Assembly (NCBI RefSeq): GCF_006539505.1
Contig: NZ_BJND01000012.1
Span: forward strand, 186,001-250,000
DNA: 64,000 bases
Source of the DNA: Streptomyces spinoverrucosus
Lineage (GTDB): Bacteria > Actinomycetota > Actinomycetes > Streptomycetales > Streptomycetaceae
Direction: 5' to 3'
Both the position numbers and the translations under genes were made by a program. Positions 21,904 through 33,730 of this stretch are shown in pieces. Position 1 is the first letter of the stretch, and each line of letters opens with the position of its first letter. The notes under the pieces are model-generated. The model did not search any database and was not told the DNA's origin. It saw only the letters and a list, made by a program, of their open reading frames with translations.

Positions 21904-24033
21904 ATGGCCGATCCCTCCAGCTACCGCCCCAGGCCGGGAGACATCCCGGACTCCCCAGGGGTGTACCGGTTCCGCGACGAGCACCGCCGGGTGATCTACG
22001 TCGGAAAGGCGAAGAGCCTGCGCCAGCGCCTGGCCAACTACTTCCAGGACCTGGCCGGCCTGCACCCGCGCACCCGGAGCATGGTCACCACGGCCGCGTC
22101 CGTGGAGTGGACGGTGGTGTCCACGGAGGTCGAGGCACTGCAGCTGGAGTACTCCTGGATCAAGGAGTACGACCCCCGGTTCAACGTCAAGTACCGCGAC
22201 GACAAGAGCTACCCGTACCTCGCGGTGACGATGAACGAGCAGTACCCGCGCGTGCAGGTGATGCGCGGCCACAAGAAGAAGGGCGTGCGGTACTTCGGGC
22301 CGTACGCGCACGCGTGGGCCATCCGGGACACGGTCGACCTGCTGCTGCGCGTCTTCCCCGTGCGCACCTGCTCGACCGGCGTCTTCAAGAACGCCCGCCG
22401 CACCGGCCGCCCCTGTCTGCTCGGCTACATCGGCAAGTGCTCCGCGCCCTGCGTCGGCCGGATCTCCGACGAGGACCACCTGGAGCTGGCGGAGGAGTTC
22501 TGCGACTTCATGACGGGCCGCACGGGCACGTACCTGCGCCGTCTGGAAAAGCAGATGGCTCAGGCGGCCGAAGAGCTGGAGTACGAGCGGGCGGCCCGGC
22601 TGCGCGACGACATCGAGGCCCTGAAGAAGGCCATGGAGAAGAACGCGGTCGTGCTCGCCGACGCGACCGACGCCGACCTGATCGCCGTGGCCGAGGACGA
22701 GCTGGAAGCGGCCGTGCAGATCTTCCACGTCCGTGGCGGCCGCGTCCGCGGCCAGCGCGGCTGGGTCACCGACAAGGTCGAGGAGATCACCACCGGCGCC
22801 CTGGTGGAGCACGCCCTGCAGCAGCTGTACGGGGAGGAGACCGGCGACGCGGTCCCCAAGGAGGTCCTCGTCCCGGCGCTGCCCGACCCGGTGGAGCCGG
22901 TGCAGGAGTGGCTGACCGTGCGCCGGGGTTCGAACGTCTCGCTGCGCATCCCGCAGCGCGGCGACAAGAAGGCCCTGATGGAGACCGTGCAGCGCAACGC
23001 CCTCCAGGCACTCGCGCTGCACAAGACCAAGCGCGCCTCGGACCTGACCACGCGCTCGCGCGCGCTGGAGGAGATCGCCGACGCCCTGGACCTGGACAGC
23101 GCCCCGCTGCGGATCGAGTGCTACGACATCTCGCACCTCCAGGGCGACGACGTGGTGGCCTCCATGGTCGTCTTCGAGGACGGGCTGCAGCGCAAGAGCG
23201 AGTACCGCCGCTTCCAGATCAAGGGCTTCCGAGGGCAGGACGACGTCCGCTCGATGCACGAGGTGATCACCCGCCGCTTCCGGCGCTACCTCGCCGAGAA
23301 GGAGAAGACGGGCGAGTGGGCCGACGGCGAGCCGGGCCTCACGAACGGCCACACGAACGGCGCCACGGGCGACGGCAGCGCCACCAGCGACGGCAGCGCC
23401 AACGGTGACACGAACGGCCTCATCAGCTCCCTCACCGAGGACGACGGCCGCCCCAAGCGCTTCGCCTACCCCCCGCAGCTGGTCGTCGTCGACGGCGGGC
23501 AGCCGCAGGTCGCCGCCGCCCAGCGGGCCCTGGACGAGCTGGGCATCGACGACATCGCCGTGTGCGGCCTCGCCAAGCGCCTGGAGGAGGTCTGGCTGCC
23601 CGGTGAGGACGACCCGGTCATCCTGCCCCGCACCAGCGAAGGCCTCTACCTGCTGCAACGCGTCCGCGACGAGGCGCACCGGTTCGCGATCACCTACCAG
23701 CGCAGCAAGCGCGCCAAGCGCATCCGCTCCAGCCCCCTGGACGACGTACCGGGGCTCGGCGAGACCCGCAAACAGGCGCTGATCAAGCACTTCGGGTCGG
23801 TGAAGAAGCTGCGCGCAGCGACCATCGACCAGATCTGCGAGGTGCCGGGCATAGGTCGCAAGACGGCCGAGACGATCGCCCTGGCGCTCGCCCGGACGGC
23901 TCCGGCCGCACCCGCCGTCAACACGGCGACTGGAGAGATCATGGAAGACGGGGCACCCGAGACGACGGCGGGTACCCCAGGGGAGCCCGTGCCCACGGGC
24001 GCCCCGGACGAGCGACGGGGGCAGGAGAGATGA
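21904..24033 (+). CDS. uvrC: excinuclease ABC subunit C
   Basis: Dual-incision nuclease of nucleotide excision repair. The 709-aa protein has the GIY-YIG domain at the N-terminus ([27 protein letters not shown], 3' incision). A UVR domain near residues 214-250 contacts UvrB. The RNase H-like endonuclease half ([24 protein letters not shown] ... [13 protein letters not shown]) makes the 5' incision, and two C-terminal helix-hairpin-helix motifs follow ([29 protein letters not shown]). An Asn-Gly/Ser-Gly rich insertion at about residues 480-505 interrupts the nuclease half. The tail after the HhH motifs is acidic and disordered. It overlaps rapZ by ATGA. Confidence 0.97.
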   Translation: MADPSSYRPRPGDIPDSPGVYRFRDEHRRVIYVGKAKSLRQRLANYFQDLAGLHPRTRSMVTTAASVEWTVVSTEVEALQLEYSWIKEYDPRFNVKYRDDKSYPYLAVTMNEQYPRVQVMRGHKKKGVRYFGPYAHAWAIRDTVDLLLRVFPVRTCSTGVFKNARRTGRPCLLGYIGKCSAPCVGRISDEDHLELAEEFCDFMTGRTGTYLRRLEKQMAQAAEELEYERAARLRDDIEALKKAMEKNAVVLADATDADLIAVAEDELEAAVQIFHVRGGRVRGQRGWVTDKVEEITTGALVEHALQQLYGEETGDAVPKEVLVPALPDPVEPVQEWLTVRRGSNVSLRIPQRGDKKALMETVQRNALQALALHKTKRASDLTTRSRALEEIADALDLDSAPLRIECYDISHLQGDDVVASMVVFEDGLQRKSEYRRFQIKGFRGQDDVRSMHEVITRRFRRYLAEKEKTGEWADGEPGLTNGHTNGATGDGSATSDGSANGDTNGLISSLTEDDGRPKRFAYPPQLVVVDGGQPQVAAAQRALDELGIDDIAVCGLAKRLEEVWLPGEDDPVILPRTSEGLYLLQRVRDEAHRFAITYQRSKRAKRIRSSPLDDVPGLGETRKQALIKHFGSVKKLRAATIDQICEVPGIGRKTAETIALALARTAPAAPAVNTATGEIMEDGAPETTAGTPGEPVPTGAPDERRGQER

Positions 24034-25046
24034 CCGAGCAAGACAAGCAGTCCACAGCCAAGCGAGATCAGGAAACCGAGGAAACTCACAAGGTGACCGA
24101 CGAGGATCGCACCCGGCAGGACGCGCCTCAGGACGACGGAGCACAGGTGGGTACGGGCATCGAAGCAGGCGGGGTCCCCGAAGCGGCCATCCCCGAACTG
24201 GTGATCATCTCGGGCATGTCCGGCGCCGGACGCTCGACGGCCGCGAAGTGCCTGGAGGACCTCGGCTGGTTCGTGGTCGACAACCTTCCGCCCGCGCTGA
24301 TCCCCACCATGGTGGAGCTCGGTGCCCGCTCGCAGGGCAACGTGGCGCGGATCGCGGTCGTCGTCGACGTACGCGGCCGGCGCTTCTTCGACAACCTGCG
24401 CGAGTCCCTCGCCGACCTCGACACCCGCGGGGTCACCCGGCGGATCGTCTTCCTGGAGTCCTCCGACGAGGCCCTGGTGCGCCGCTTCGAGTCGGTGCGC
24501 CGCCCGCACCCCCTCCAGGGCGACGGCCGGATCGTCGACGGCATCGCGGCCGAGCGGGAGCTGCTGCGCGAGCTGCGCGGCGACGCCGACCTGGTGATCG
24601 ACACCTCCAGCCTCAACGTCCACGAGCTGCGCGCCAAGATGGACGCCCAGTTCGCGGGCGAGGAGGAGCCGGAGCTGCGGGCCACCGTCATGTCCTTCGG
24701 CTACAAGTACGGCCTGCCGGTCGACGCCGACCTCGTCGTCGACTGCCGCTTCCTGCCCAACCCGCACTGGGTCCCGGAGCTGCGCCCGTTCACCGGCCTC
24801 AACGAGGAGGTGTCGGGCTATGTCTTCAACCAGCCCGGCGCGAAGGAGTTCCTCGACCGGTATGCCGAGCTGCTCCAGCTCATCGCGACCGGTTACCGGC
24901 GCGAGGGCAAGCGGTATGTGACCATCGCGGTCGGCTGCACCGGCGGCAAGCACCGCTCGGTCGCGATGTCGGAGAAGCTCGCCGCGCGCCTGGCGGCCGA
25001 GGGCGTGGAGACGGTGGTCGTGCACCGGGACATGGGACGGGAATGA
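24030..25046 (+). CDS. rapZ: RapZ/YvcJ family nucleotide-binding protein
   Basis: A 338-aa P-loop protein. The conserved part starts at about residue 54 ([21 protein letters not shown]), where the P-loop carries GRS in place of GKS, as expected for actinobacterial members. Then come [17 protein letters not shown], the Walker B-like IAVVVDVRG, and the C-terminal [16 protein letters not shown]. In E. coli RapZ directs RNase E to GlmZ RNA and senses glucosamine 6-phosphate. In Gram-positives YvcJ is a GTPase/ATPase of less clear role. The first 50 residues are an acidic, disordered extension. It overlaps uvrC and yvcK by ATGA at both ends, so all are co-translated. Confidence 0.93.
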   Translation: MTEQDKQSTAKRDQETEETHKVTDEDRTRQDAPQDDGAQVGTGIEAGGVPEAAIPELVIISGMSGAGRSTAAKCLEDLGWFVVDNLPPALIPTMVELGARSQGNVARIAVVVDVRGRRFFDNLRESLADLDTRGVTRRIVFLESSDEALVRRFESVRRPHPLQGDGRIVDGIAAERELLRELRGDADLVIDTSSLNVHELRAKMDAQFAGEEEPELRATVMSFGYKYGLPVDADLVVDCRFLPNPHWVPELRPFTGLNEEVSGYVFNQPGAKEFLDRYAELLQLIATGYRREGKRYVTIAVGCTGGKHRSVAMSEKLAARLAAEGVETVVVHRDMGRE

Positions 25047-26110
25047 CGGGACGTACGTTGCGGCTGAGCCGGCTGCGCAGGGTCACCCCCGAGGGGCGGG
25101 GCGGCCGGCTCACCGAGTCCCGGGGCGGCCGGGCACGCCGCCGGGGCACCCAGCCCAAGGTGGTCGCCCTCGGCGGCGGCATGGGACTGTCCGCCTCGCT
25201 CGCCGCGCTGCGCCGGATCACCGGGGACCTCACCGCCGTCGTCACCGTGGCCGACGACGGCGGCTCCAGCGGCCGGCTCCGCGACGAGCTGGGCGTGCTG
25301 CCGCCCGGCGATCTGCGCAAGGCGCTGGCCGCGCTATGCGGCGACGACGACTGGGGCCAGACCTGGGCCCGCGTCATCCAGCACCGCTTCCAGTCCAAGG
25401 GCGAACTGCACGACCACGCGGTCGGCAACCTGCTGATCGTCGCCCTGTGGGAGCAGCTCGGCGACCATGTCCTCGCCCTCGACCTGGTCGGCAAGCTGCT
25501 CGGCGCGCACGGGCGGGTGCTGCCCATGTCCGCCGTGCCGCTGGAGCTCCAGGCGCTGGTCAAGGGGCACGACCGGGAGCGGCCCGAGGACATCGACACC
25601 ATCCGCGGGCAGGCGAACGTCGCCCTGACCCCCGGCGAGGTGCAGTCCGTGCACCTGGTGCCGAACGACCCGCCCGCCGTCCCGGAGGCCGTCGAGGCGG
25701 TGCTGGACGCGGACTGGGTGGTGCTCGGCCCCGGCTCCTGGTTCTCCTCGGTCATCCCGCATCTGCTCGTGCCCGAGCTGCTGGACGCCCTGACCGAGAC
25801 GAAGGCACGCCGGGTACTCTCGCTGAACCTCGCCCCGCAGCCCGGAGAAACCGAGGGCTTCTCCCCGCAGCGTCATTTGGAGGTTTTGGGACGACACGCC
25901 CCTAAACTCGCCCTGGACGTGGTGCTGGCCGACGAGGCCGCCGTGCCCGACCGCGACTTGCTGACCGACGCCGCCAAGCGTTTCGGAGCCGCGGTCGAGC
26001 TGGCGCCGGTGGCCCGGACGGACGGGAGTCCGCGGCACGACCCGGAGCTGCTGGCCGCCGCGTACGACCGTATTTTTCGGATGCATGGAAGGATCGGCCC
26101 ATGGCGATGA
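25043..26110 (+). CDS. yvcK: gluconeogenesis factor YvcK (CofD-like)
   Basis: A 355-aa protein of the YvcK/CofD superfamily. It has a basic N-terminal extension (about 40 residues), then [20 protein letters not shown] and [30 protein letters not shown], the UDP-sugar binding region. It ends in a Rossmann-like half ([21 protein letters not shown]). YvcK homologues bind UDP-GlcNAc, are required on gluconeogenic carbon sources and affect cell wall and cell shape. The ATG at 25043 overlaps the rapZ stop, and whiA starts inside its 3' end. The same three-gene order occurs across Gram-positive bacteria. Confidence 0.94.
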   Translation: MTGRTLRLSRLRRVTPEGRGGRLTESRGGRARRRGTQPKVVALGGGMGLSASLAALRRITGDLTAVVTVADDGGSSGRLRDELGVLPPGDLRKALAALCGDDDWGQTWARVIQHRFQSKGELHDHAVGNLLIVALWEQLGDHVLALDLVGKLLGAHGRVLPMSAVPLELQALVKGHDRERPEDIDTIRGQANVALTPGEVQSVHLVPNDPPAVPEAVEAVLDADWVVLGPGSWFSSVIPHLLVPELLDALTETKARRVLSLNLAPQPGETEGFSPQRHLEVLGRHAPKLALDVVLADEAAVPDRDLLTDAAKRFGAAVELAPVARTDGSPRHDPELLAAAYDRIFRMHGRIGPWR

Positions 26111-27090
26111 CGGCAGCGGTGAAGGATGAGATCTCCCGGCTCCCCGTCACCCGGACCTGCTGCAGGAAGGCGGAGGTCTCCGCCATTCTGCGGTTCGCCG
26201 GCGGCCTTCACCTGGTCAGCGGGCGCATCGTGATCGAGGCGGAGCTGGACACCGCGATGGCGGCGCGGCGGCTCAAGCGGGACATCCTGGAGATCTTCGG
26301 GCACAGCTCGGAGCTGATCGTGATGGCTCCGGGTGGCTTGCGGCGCGGTTCGCGGTACGTCGTCCGGGTCGTCGCCGGTGGCGATCAGCTGGCCCGGCAG
26401 ACCGGCCTGGTCGACGGCCGGGGCCGCCCGATCCGGGGCCTGCCCCCGCAGGTGGTCTCGGGGGCCACCTGTGACGCCGAGGCGGCCTGGCGCGGCGCGT
26501 TCCTGGCGCACGGTTCGCTCACCGAGCCCGGCCGCAGCTCCTCCCTCGAGGTGACCTGCCCGGGCCCCGAGGCCGCGCTCGCCCTGGTCGGCGCCGCCCG
26601 CCGCCTGTCGATCGCCGCGAAGGCCCGCGAGGTGCGGGGCGTGGACCGGGTGGTCGTCCGGGACGGTGACGCGATCGGCGCGCTGCTCACCCGGCTCGGC
26701 GCCCATGAGTCCGTGCTGGCCTGGGAGGAGCGGCGGATGCGCCGCGAGGTTCGCGCCACGGCGAACCGCCTCGCCAACTTCGACGACGCCAACCTGCGCC
26801 GCTCCGCCCGCGCGGCCGTCGCCGCCGGCGCCCGTGTCCAACGCGCCCTGGAGATCCTCGGTGACGACGTCCCCGAGCACCTCGCCGCCGCAGGCCGACT
26901 CCGTATGGAGCACAAGCAGGCGTCGCTGGAGGAGCTGGGTGCGCTGGCCGACCCGCCGCTGACCAAGGACGCCGTCGCGGGACGTATCCGCCGCCTGCTC
27001 GCCATGGCCGACAAGCGCGCGTCCGACCTGGGAATCCCGGGCACGGAGGCCAACCTCACGGAGGAACTGGCCGACAACCTCGCGGGGTGA
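26101..27090 (+). CDS. whiA: sporulation transcription factor WhiA
   Basis: A 329-aa DNA-binding protein required, with WhiB, for switching aerial hyphae to sporulation septation. The N-terminal part is a degenerate LAGLIDADG homing-endonuclease fold ([36 protein letters not shown] and [23 protein letters not shown]). The C-terminal part is a helix-turn-helix ([36 protein letters not shown]). The ATG at 26101 lies inside yvcK; a second ATG at 26107 overlaps the yvcK stop. Coupled expression with uvrC-rapZ-yvcK follows from the overlaps, though WhiA genes often also have internal promoters. Confidence 0.97.
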   Translation: MAMTAAVKDEISRLPVTRTCCRKAEVSAILRFAGGLHLVSGRIVIEAELDTAMAARRLKRDILEIFGHSSELIVMAPGGLRRGSRYVVRVVAGGDQLARQTGLVDGRGRPIRGLPPQVVSGATCDAEAAWRGAFLAHGSLTEPGRSSSLEVTCPGPEAALALVGAARRLSIAAKAREVRGVDRVVVRDGDAIGALLTRLGAHESVLAWEERRMRREVRATANRLANFDDANLRRSARAAVAAGARVQRALEILGDDVPEHLAAAGRLRMEHKQASLEELGALADPPLTKDAVAGRIRRLLAMADKRASDLGIPGTEANLTEELADNLAG

Positions 27091-27175
27091 CCCTGCACGG
27101 GCAGGGGTGACCCGAAAGGTAGGGATGACCTGAAGGGCAGGGGTGACCTGGGGTCAGGGAAGACCTGAAGGGCCA
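27084..27175 (+). repeat. degenerate 17-20 bp direct repeats downstream of whiA
   Basis: Five imperfect units in series share a GGGGTGACC core: they begin near 27084, 27104, 27122, 27140 and 27157, each ending in AAGGGCA/GGTCA-type sequence. The first copy includes the whiA stop codon. No dyad symmetry suggests a terminator. The units may be slippage products or binding sites. Confidence 0.5.
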
Positions 27176-27313
27176 TCAAGACGCCGGTGAAGACGCCTAC
27201 ATGGGTGGTCGACACCGGCGTTCGCGTGTCATGAGGCGGTCTTGACTTGACCATGCCCTGTCATGAGCCTGGCATCCACTCGCCACCGTGGCGAACCACC
27301 GCAAGGGGGGCTC

Positions 27314-30265
27314 ATGAGACGAAGAGCGAGATCGATCCTCGCCGCCGGCGTGCTCCTGCTGGGCGGCCTCACCCTGGCACCCTTGGCCCAGGCCGACGAG
27401 AAGGCATCCGACCCCGACACCGAAGAGGTCAAGGTCTTCCGCGCCGACGTCACCCAGCAGCAGGTACCCCTGCTGCTCGCCACCGGACAGGACAGTCACG
27501 AACTCGGCGAACAGATCCCCGAGAAGGGCACCGCCACCGTCGAGGTCTACCTCACCGACAAACAGGCCGACAAGCTCCAGAAGCAGGGCATCGACCTCAA
27601 GGAGCACAGGCTCTCGGCGCAGGCACACGCGCGCGTGACCGCCGCGGGCGAGGGCGTCTTCCGGCCGTACAGCGGCAAGGGCAACCTCAAGGAGGAGATC
27701 CTCAGGACCGGTCAGGAGCACCCGTCCCTGACCAAGGTGGTCTCCATCGGCAAATCCCTCCAGGGCCAGGACATCCTCGCCCTCAAGCTCACCAAGAACG
27801 CCAGGAAGACCAAGGACGGCGCCAAACCCTCCGTCCTCTATCTGTCCAACCAGCACGCGCGCGAGTGGATCACCCCGGAGATGACCCGGCGGCTGATGCA
27901 CCACTACCTGGACAACTACGCCACCGACAAGCGCATCAAGAAGCTCGTCGACACCACCGAACTGTGGTTCGTCCTCTCCGCCAACCCCGACGGCTACGAC
28001 TGGACGCACCACCCCGACGGCGACCGCCAGTGGCGCAAGAACATGCGCGACAACAACGGCGACGGCCACTACACCATCGGCGACGGCGTCGACCTCAACC
28101 GCAACTTCGCCTACAAGTGGGGCTACGACGACGAGGGTTCCTCCCCGTACCCCACCAGCCAGACCTACCGCGGCCCCGGCCCCAACTCCGAGCCCGAGAC
28201 CAAGGCGCTGGACGCCTTCTTCCAGCGCATCGGCTTCGAGTACGGCATCAACTACCACTCCGCCGCCGAGCTGATCCTCTACGGCGTCGGCTGGCAGGTC
28301 GCTTCGCCCACCCCGGACGACGTCCTCTACAAGTCCCTCGCCGGCACGCCCGAGAACCCGGCCGTCCCCGGCTACCACCCGCAGCTCTCCTCCGAGCTGT
28401 ACACCACCAACGGCGAGACCGACGGCCACGCGGCCAACCTGCACGGCGCGGCCATGTTCACGCCCGAGATGTCGACCTGTCAGACCGTCTCCAACGCCGA
28501 CCCGGACGACGCCTGGGAGGCCGCCGACTGCGCGTCGATCTTCACCTTCCCGGACGACGAGAAGCTGATCCAGCAGGAGTTCGAGAAGAACATCCCGTTC
28601 GCGCTCTCCGTCGCCGAGTCCGCCGCCCGGCCCGACCAGCCCAAGTCCTCGGTCGGCATCGACGCCCCCGACTTCACGCCCGCGCCGTTCACCACGTCGT
28701 ACGCGCGCGGCGCCGACCAGGAGGTCTCCGTCGTCGTACGCAAGTCCGTGCGCGACAAGGAGCTCAAGTACCGCGTCAACGGCGGCCGTACGCACGACAC
28801 GCGGCTTCGGCCCTGGCGGGGCGGCGAGACGTACGGCGGTGAGGACAACCTCTACTTCGACGAGTACCGGGCGGAGGTCGACGACGGCGACCCCGGAGAC
28901 ACGGTCGAGGTCTGGTTCACCGGCAGGACGAAGTCCGGAAAGCGCACCGAGAGCGAGCACTTCACCTACACGGTCGCCGATCGGCCGCGCGCCGACGTAC
29001 TCGTCGTCGCCGAGGAGGGCGCACCGGCGACCCAGGCGCAGACGTACGTCGACGCGCTGAAGGCCAACGGGGAACGGGCCGTCGTCTGGGACGTCGCCAC
29101 CCAGGGCGCACCGGACGCGCTCGGGGTGCTGCGGCACTTCGACACGGTCGTCCACTACACCGGCGCCGTCCGCCCGGGCGTCGCCACACAGCTCGCACTG
29201 CGCGCCTACCTCAATGAGGGCGGCAAGCTGATCGAGGCGGGCGAGACGGCCGGCGGCTCGGTCGACCTCGGCGGGGGCACCCTGTCGAACGACTTCAGCC
29301 AGTACTACCTGGGCGCCCACACCCGCACGTCCCTGCCGGACGTCACCGGCTTCACCGGCACCGGCAGGCTGGCGGGCGTCACGGGAACCCTCGGCGACAC
29401 GCCCGGCAACCCGCTGGACACCGCCGGATCGTTCGGCGTCACCTCCGACACCCTGCCCGTGGAGACGTTCCCGCAGTTCGAGAGCGCCGGCGCGGGCCAG
29501 TACCCGGGGACCGTCAACCCGTACGGCCCGTACGAAGGCGCGTCCATGGCGGCCGTCACGCACTCCGACTACGCCTGGAACCGCCTGACCCGCACCATCG
29601 ACCTCACCTCGGTCAGCGCGTCCGACGCCCCGACCCTGCGCACCCGGCTGCTGTGGAACACGGAAGAGGGCTACGACCACGCCGTCCTGGAGGCCCACAC
29701 GGCCGGGGCCGACGACTGGACCACGCTCCCGGAGAAGAACGGCGCCACCGGCACCGCCGTACCCACCGAGTGCGAGGCCGGTTACTTCATCCAGGCGCAC
29801 CCGGCGCTCAAGCGGTATCTGACCCTCGGTGAGGGCGGCTGCACGCCCACCGGGACCAGCGGCTCCTGGAACAGCTTCACCGGTGCCTCCGACGGCTGGC
29901 AGCAGGTGGAGTTCGACCTCTCCGCGTACGCCGGGAAGACGGTCGAGGTCTCCCTCAGCTACGTCACCGACCCGGGCTCCGGCGGCCACGGCGTCCTCGC
30001 CGACAACGCCGCCGTCGTCATCGGCGGTACGGCGGGGCAGACCGACGGCTTCGAGACCTCGCTCGGTGCCTGGAGCACCCCCGGACCGCCCGCGGGCAGC
30101 CCGGCGGTGGTCAAGGACTGGGGTCTGTCCGGGGAACTGTTCAAGACATATGGAGCGGTCACCACGGACGACACGGTGCTGCTCGGATTCGGCCTGGAAC
30201 ACGTCACCGCGGCGGCCGACCGCAGGGACCTGATCGGCGAGGCGCTCACCGCGCTCGACGACTGA
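27314..30265 (+). CDS. secreted M14 zinc carboxypeptidase with C-terminal MAM-like domain
   Basis: A 983-aa exoenzyme. A signal peptide is obvious (MRRRARSILAAGVLLLGG..., AQA-D cleavage after residue 27). A propeptide of about 90 residues precedes the M14 domain. Zinc ligands are His181 and Glu184 (NQHARE) and His315 (INYHSAAE); the catalytic Glu is 385 (FTPEMS). LNRNFAYKWGYDDEGSSPYPTSQTYRGP is the classic M14 region. Beyond about residue 460 come a beta domain, a DJ-1/ThuA-like segment and a C-terminal region like the immune inhibitor A MAM domain (SGSWNSFTGASDGWQQVEFDLSAYAGKTVEV). It probably feeds on extracellular protein. The start at 27314 has AAGGGGGG upstream. Confidence 0.92.
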   Translation: MRRRARSILAAGVLLLGGLTLAPLAQADEKASDPDTEEVKVFRADVTQQQVPLLLATGQDSHELGEQIPEKGTATVEVYLTDKQADKLQKQGIDLKEHRLSAQAHARVTAAGEGVFRPYSGKGNLKEEILRTGQEHPSLTKVVSIGKSLQGQDILALKLTKNARKTKDGAKPSVLYLSNQHAREWITPEMTRRLMHHYLDNYATDKRIKKLVDTTELWFVLSANPDGYDWTHHPDGDRQWRKNMRDNNGDGHYTIGDGVDLNRNFAYKWGYDDEGSSPYPTSQTYRGPGPNSEPETKALDAFFQRIGFEYGINYHSAAELILYGVGWQVASPTPDDVLYKSLAGTPENPAVPGYHPQLSSELYTTNGETDGHAANLHGAAMFTPEMSTCQTVSNADPDDAWEAADCASIFTFPDDEKLIQQEFEKNIPFALSVAESAARPDQPKSSVGIDAPDFTPAPFTTSYARGADQEVSVVVRKSVRDKELKYRVNGGRTHDTRLRPWRGGETYGGEDNLYFDEYRAEVDDGDPGDTVEVWFTGRTKSGKRTESEHFTYTVADRPRADVLVVAEEGAPATQAQTYVDALKANGERAVVWDVATQGAPDALGVLRHFDTVVHYTGAVRPGVATQLALRAYLNEGGKLIEAGETAGGSVDLGGGTLSNDFSQYYLGAHTRTSLPDVTGFTGTGRLAGVTGTLGDTPGNPLDTAGSFGVTSDTLPVETFPQFESAGAGQYPGTVNPYGPYEGASMAAVTHSDYAWNRLTRTIDLTSVSASDAPTLRTRLLWNTEEGYDHAVLEAHTAGADDWTTLPEKNGATGTAVPTECEAGYFIQAHPALKRYLTLGEGGCTPTGTSGSWNSFTGASDGWQQVEFDLSAYAGKTVEVSLSYVTDPGSGGHGVLADNAAVVIGGTAGQTDGFETSLGAWSTPGPPAGSPAVVKDWGLSGELFKTYGAVTTDDTVLLGFGLEHVTAAADRRDLIGEALTALDD

Positions 30266-30328
30266 ACACCAGGTCAACGACCGCCCACTGTTCGTAGTCA
30301 TATCGGGTGATCGGGTCGCACGGCCCGG

Positions 30329-30362
30329 GCGGTCCGTACCCCTACTGGCGGGTACGGACCGC
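30329..30362 (+). terminator. hairpin terminator after the carboxypeptidase gene
   Basis: Perfect 13-bp stem GCGGTCCGTACCC / GGGTACGGACCGC with an 8-nt loop, 63 nt after the stop and ahead of the gap promoter. No T-tail. Confidence 0.75.
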
Positions 30363-30411
30363 ACTGCCGTGTATGGGCCATCTCGATGTCACCACGGGGG
30401 CCTCGGGGAGG

Positions 30412-31497
<1,086 letters not shown>

Positions 31498-31520
31498 GCA
31501 GCACCCACAGGCACCTCGAT

Positions 31521-31571
31521 GTGAGGCAGGGCTCGGGCAGCGCACGCCGCGTCGCCCGAGCCCTGCCTCAC
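31521..31571 (+). terminator. intercistronic hairpin between gap and pgk
   Basis: Perfect 18-bp stem GTGAGGCAGGGCTCGGGC / GCCCGAGCCCTGCCTCAC around a 15-nt loop. It may be a partial terminator or an mRNA-stabilising element that lets gap be expressed more than pgk-tpiA. Confidence 0.75.
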
Positions 31572-31625
31572 GTACAGATCGACCAGCCCTCTCGTAGCGA
31601 GAGCGCCCTTCCCAGGAGCCCCCTC

Positions 31626-32837
31626 ATGAAGACGATCGACGAGCTTCTCGCCGACGGCGTGGCCGGCAAGCGGGTCTTCGTCCGCGCCGACCTCAACGTG
31701 CCGCTGGACGGCACCACCATCACCGACGACGGCCGTATCCGCGCCGTACTGCCCACCGTCAAGGCACTGGCCGAGGCGGGCGCCCGCGTGGTCGTCGCCT
31801 CGCACCTGGGCCGCCCCAAGGGCGCCCCGGACCCCGCCTTCTCGCTCGCCCCGGCCGCCGCGCGGCTCGGTGAACTCCTCGGCGCCGACGTCGCGTTCGC
31901 CACCGACACGGTCGGCGACTCCGCGCAGGCCACCGTCGGCGGCCTCGCCGACGGCCAGGTCGCGGTCGTCGAGAACCTACGCTTCAACGCCGGCGAGACG
32001 AGCAAGGACGACGCCGAGCGCGCCGCCTTCGCCGACCAGCTCGCCGCCCTCGCCGACGTCTACGTCGGTGACGGCTTCGGCGCGGTTCACCGGGGGCACG
32101 CCTCGGTCTTCGACCTGCCGAAGAAGCTGCCGCACTACGCCGGCTACCTCATCGCCACCGAGGTCGGCGTCCTGAAGAAGCTCACCGAGGACGTCAAGCG
32201 GCCGTACGTCGTCGCGCTCGGCGGCGCCAAGGTCTCCGACAAGCTCGCCGTCATCGACCAGCTGCTCGGCAAGGCCGACCGCCTGCTCATCGGCGGCGGC
32301 ATGGCGTACACGTTCCTGAAGGCCAAGGGCTACGAGGTCGGCATCTCGCTGCTCCAGGAGGACCAGATCCCGGCCGTCACCGAGTACATGGAGCGCGCCG
32401 AGAAGAACGGCGTCGAGATCGTCCTGCCGGTGGACGTCCTGGTCGCCCCCGAGTTCCCGGACCTGAAGACCAAGGCCCCCGCGAACCCCACCACCGTCGC
32501 CGCGGACGCCATCCCGGCCGACCAGGAGGGCCTGGACATCGGTCCTCAGACCCGCAAGCTGTACGCCTCGAAGCTCGCCGACGCCGCCACCGTCTTCTGG
32601 AACGGCCCCATGGGCGTCTTCGAGCACCCCGACTACGCCGAGGGCACCCAGGCGGTCGCCCAGGCCCTCATCGACTCCCCGGGTTTCACCGTGGTCGGCG
32701 GCGGCGACTCCGCCGCGGCCGTGCGCACCCTGGGCTTCGACGAGCAGGCATTCGGCCACATCTCGACCGGTGGCGGCGCCTCCCTCGAATACCTCGAGGG
32801 CAAGACGCTCCCCGGCCTCGCCGCACTGGAGGACTGA
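31626..32837 (+). CDS. pgk: phosphoglycerate kinase
   Basis: Transfers phosphate from 1,3-bisphosphoglycerate to ADP. The 403-aa protein has the N-terminal signature [16 protein letters not shown] and SHLGRPKG (substrate loop). Further on are [20 protein letters not shown], the nucleotide-site [24 protein letters not shown], and the [28 protein letters not shown] loop. The ATG at 31626 lies about 10 nt after CAGGAG. Only 6 nt separate it from tpiA, so the pair is co-transcribed. Confidence 0.97.
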   Translation: MKTIDELLADGVAGKRVFVRADLNVPLDGTTITDDGRIRAVLPTVKALAEAGARVVVASHLGRPKGAPDPAFSLAPAAARLGELLGADVAFATDTVGDSAQATVGGLADGQVAVVENLRFNAGETSKDDAERAAFADQLAALADVYVGDGFGAVHRGHASVFDLPKKLPHYAGYLIATEVGVLKKLTEDVKRPYVVALGGAKVSDKLAVIDQLLGKADRLLIGGGMAYTFLKAKGYEVGISLLQEDQIPAVTEYMERAEKNGVEIVLPVDVLVAPEFPDLKTKAPANPTTVAADAIPADQEGLDIGPQTRKLYASKLADAATVFWNGPMGVFEHPDYAEGTQAVAQALIDSPGFTVVGGGDSAAAVRTLGFDEQAFGHISTGGGASLEYLEGKTLPGLAALED

Positions 32838-32843
32838 CCCTCG

Positions 32844-33620
32844 ATGACCACCCGTACGCCGCTGATGGCGGGCAACTGGAAGATGAACCTCAACCACCTG
32901 GAGGCCATCGCCCACACCCAGAAGCTCGCCTTCGCTCTGGCCGACAAGGACTACGAGGCCGTCGAGGTCGCCGTCCTGCCCCCCTTCACCGACCTGCGCT
33001 CCGTACAGACCCTGGTCGAGCACGACAAGCTGAAGATCAAGTACGGCGCCCAGGACATCTCGGTGCACGACGGCGGTGCCTACACCGGCGAGATCTCCGG
33101 CCCGATGCTGGCCAAGCTGAGGTGCACGTACGTGGCGATCGGCCACTCCGAGCGCCGCCAGTACCACGGCGAGACCGACGAGCTGGTGAACGCCAAGGTC
33201 AAGGCCGCCTTCAAGAACGGCATCACGCCGATCATGTGCGTCGGTGAGGAGCTGGAGGTCCGCGACGCGGGCAACCACGTCACCCACACCCTCGCCCAGG
33301 TCGAGGGCGGTCTGAAGGGCATCCCGGCCGAGCAGGCCGAGACCATCGTGATCGCCTACGAGCCCGTGTGGGCCATCGGCACCGGCAAGGTCTGCGGCGC
33401 CGAGGACGCCCAGGAGGTCTGCGCCGCCATCCGCGGCAAGATCGCCGAGCTGTACTCCCAGGAGGTGGCCGACAAGGTCCGCATCCAGTACGGCGGCTCC
33501 GTGAAGTCCGGCAACGTCGCCGAGATCATGGGCCAGGCCGACATCGACGGCGCGCTGGTCGGCGGGGCCTCGCTGGACGCGGACGAGTTCGTCAAGATCG
33601 TGCGCTTCCGCGACCAGTGA
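32844..33620 (+). CDS. tpiA: triosephosphate isomerase
   Basis: Interconverts dihydroxyacetone phosphate and glyceraldehyde 3-phosphate. The 258-aa TIM barrel has the catalytic Lys in [13 protein letters not shown], the electrophilic His in AIGHSERR, and the catalytic Glu in [15 protein letters not shown] followed by the flexible loop 6. The phosphate loop [13 protein letters not shown] precedes [14 protein letters not shown]. It follows pgk by 6 nt and ends before a strong hairpin. Confidence 0.97.
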   Translation: MTTRTPLMAGNWKMNLNHLEAIAHTQKLAFALADKDYEAVEVAVLPPFTDLRSVQTLVEHDKLKIKYGAQDISVHDGGAYTGEISGPMLAKLRCTYVAIGHSERRQYHGETDELVNAKVKAAFKNGITPIMCVGEELEVRDAGNHVTHTLAQVEGGLKGIPAEQAETIVIAYEPVWAIGTGKVCGAEDAQEVCAAIRGKIAELYSQEVADKVRIQYGGSVKSGNVAEIMGQADIDGALVGGASLDADEFVKIVRFRDQ

Positions 33621-33664
33621 GTCGATCAGTGAGTATGCGGTAGCGGCGATACGTCGTACCCTTG

Positions 33665-33696
33665 CGGGGACACAGCGGATGGCCGCTGTGTCCCCG
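33665..33696 (+). terminator. hairpin terminator after tpiA
   Basis: A 14-bp stem CGGGGACACAGCGG / CCGCTGTGTCCCCG with an ATGG tetraloop, 44 nt after the tpiA stop and just before secG. Confidence 0.8.
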
Positions 33697-33730
33697 TCGT
33701 CCATCCGAATCCGAGGAAGTTGGTCCAGCC

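Noticed and set aside
27197..30364. 1055-aa open frame on the minus strand opposite the M14 carboxypeptidase
   Set aside because: The plus strand encodes a complete signal peptide and catalytic motifs; the minus frame is a low-information Gly/Val/Asp shadow.
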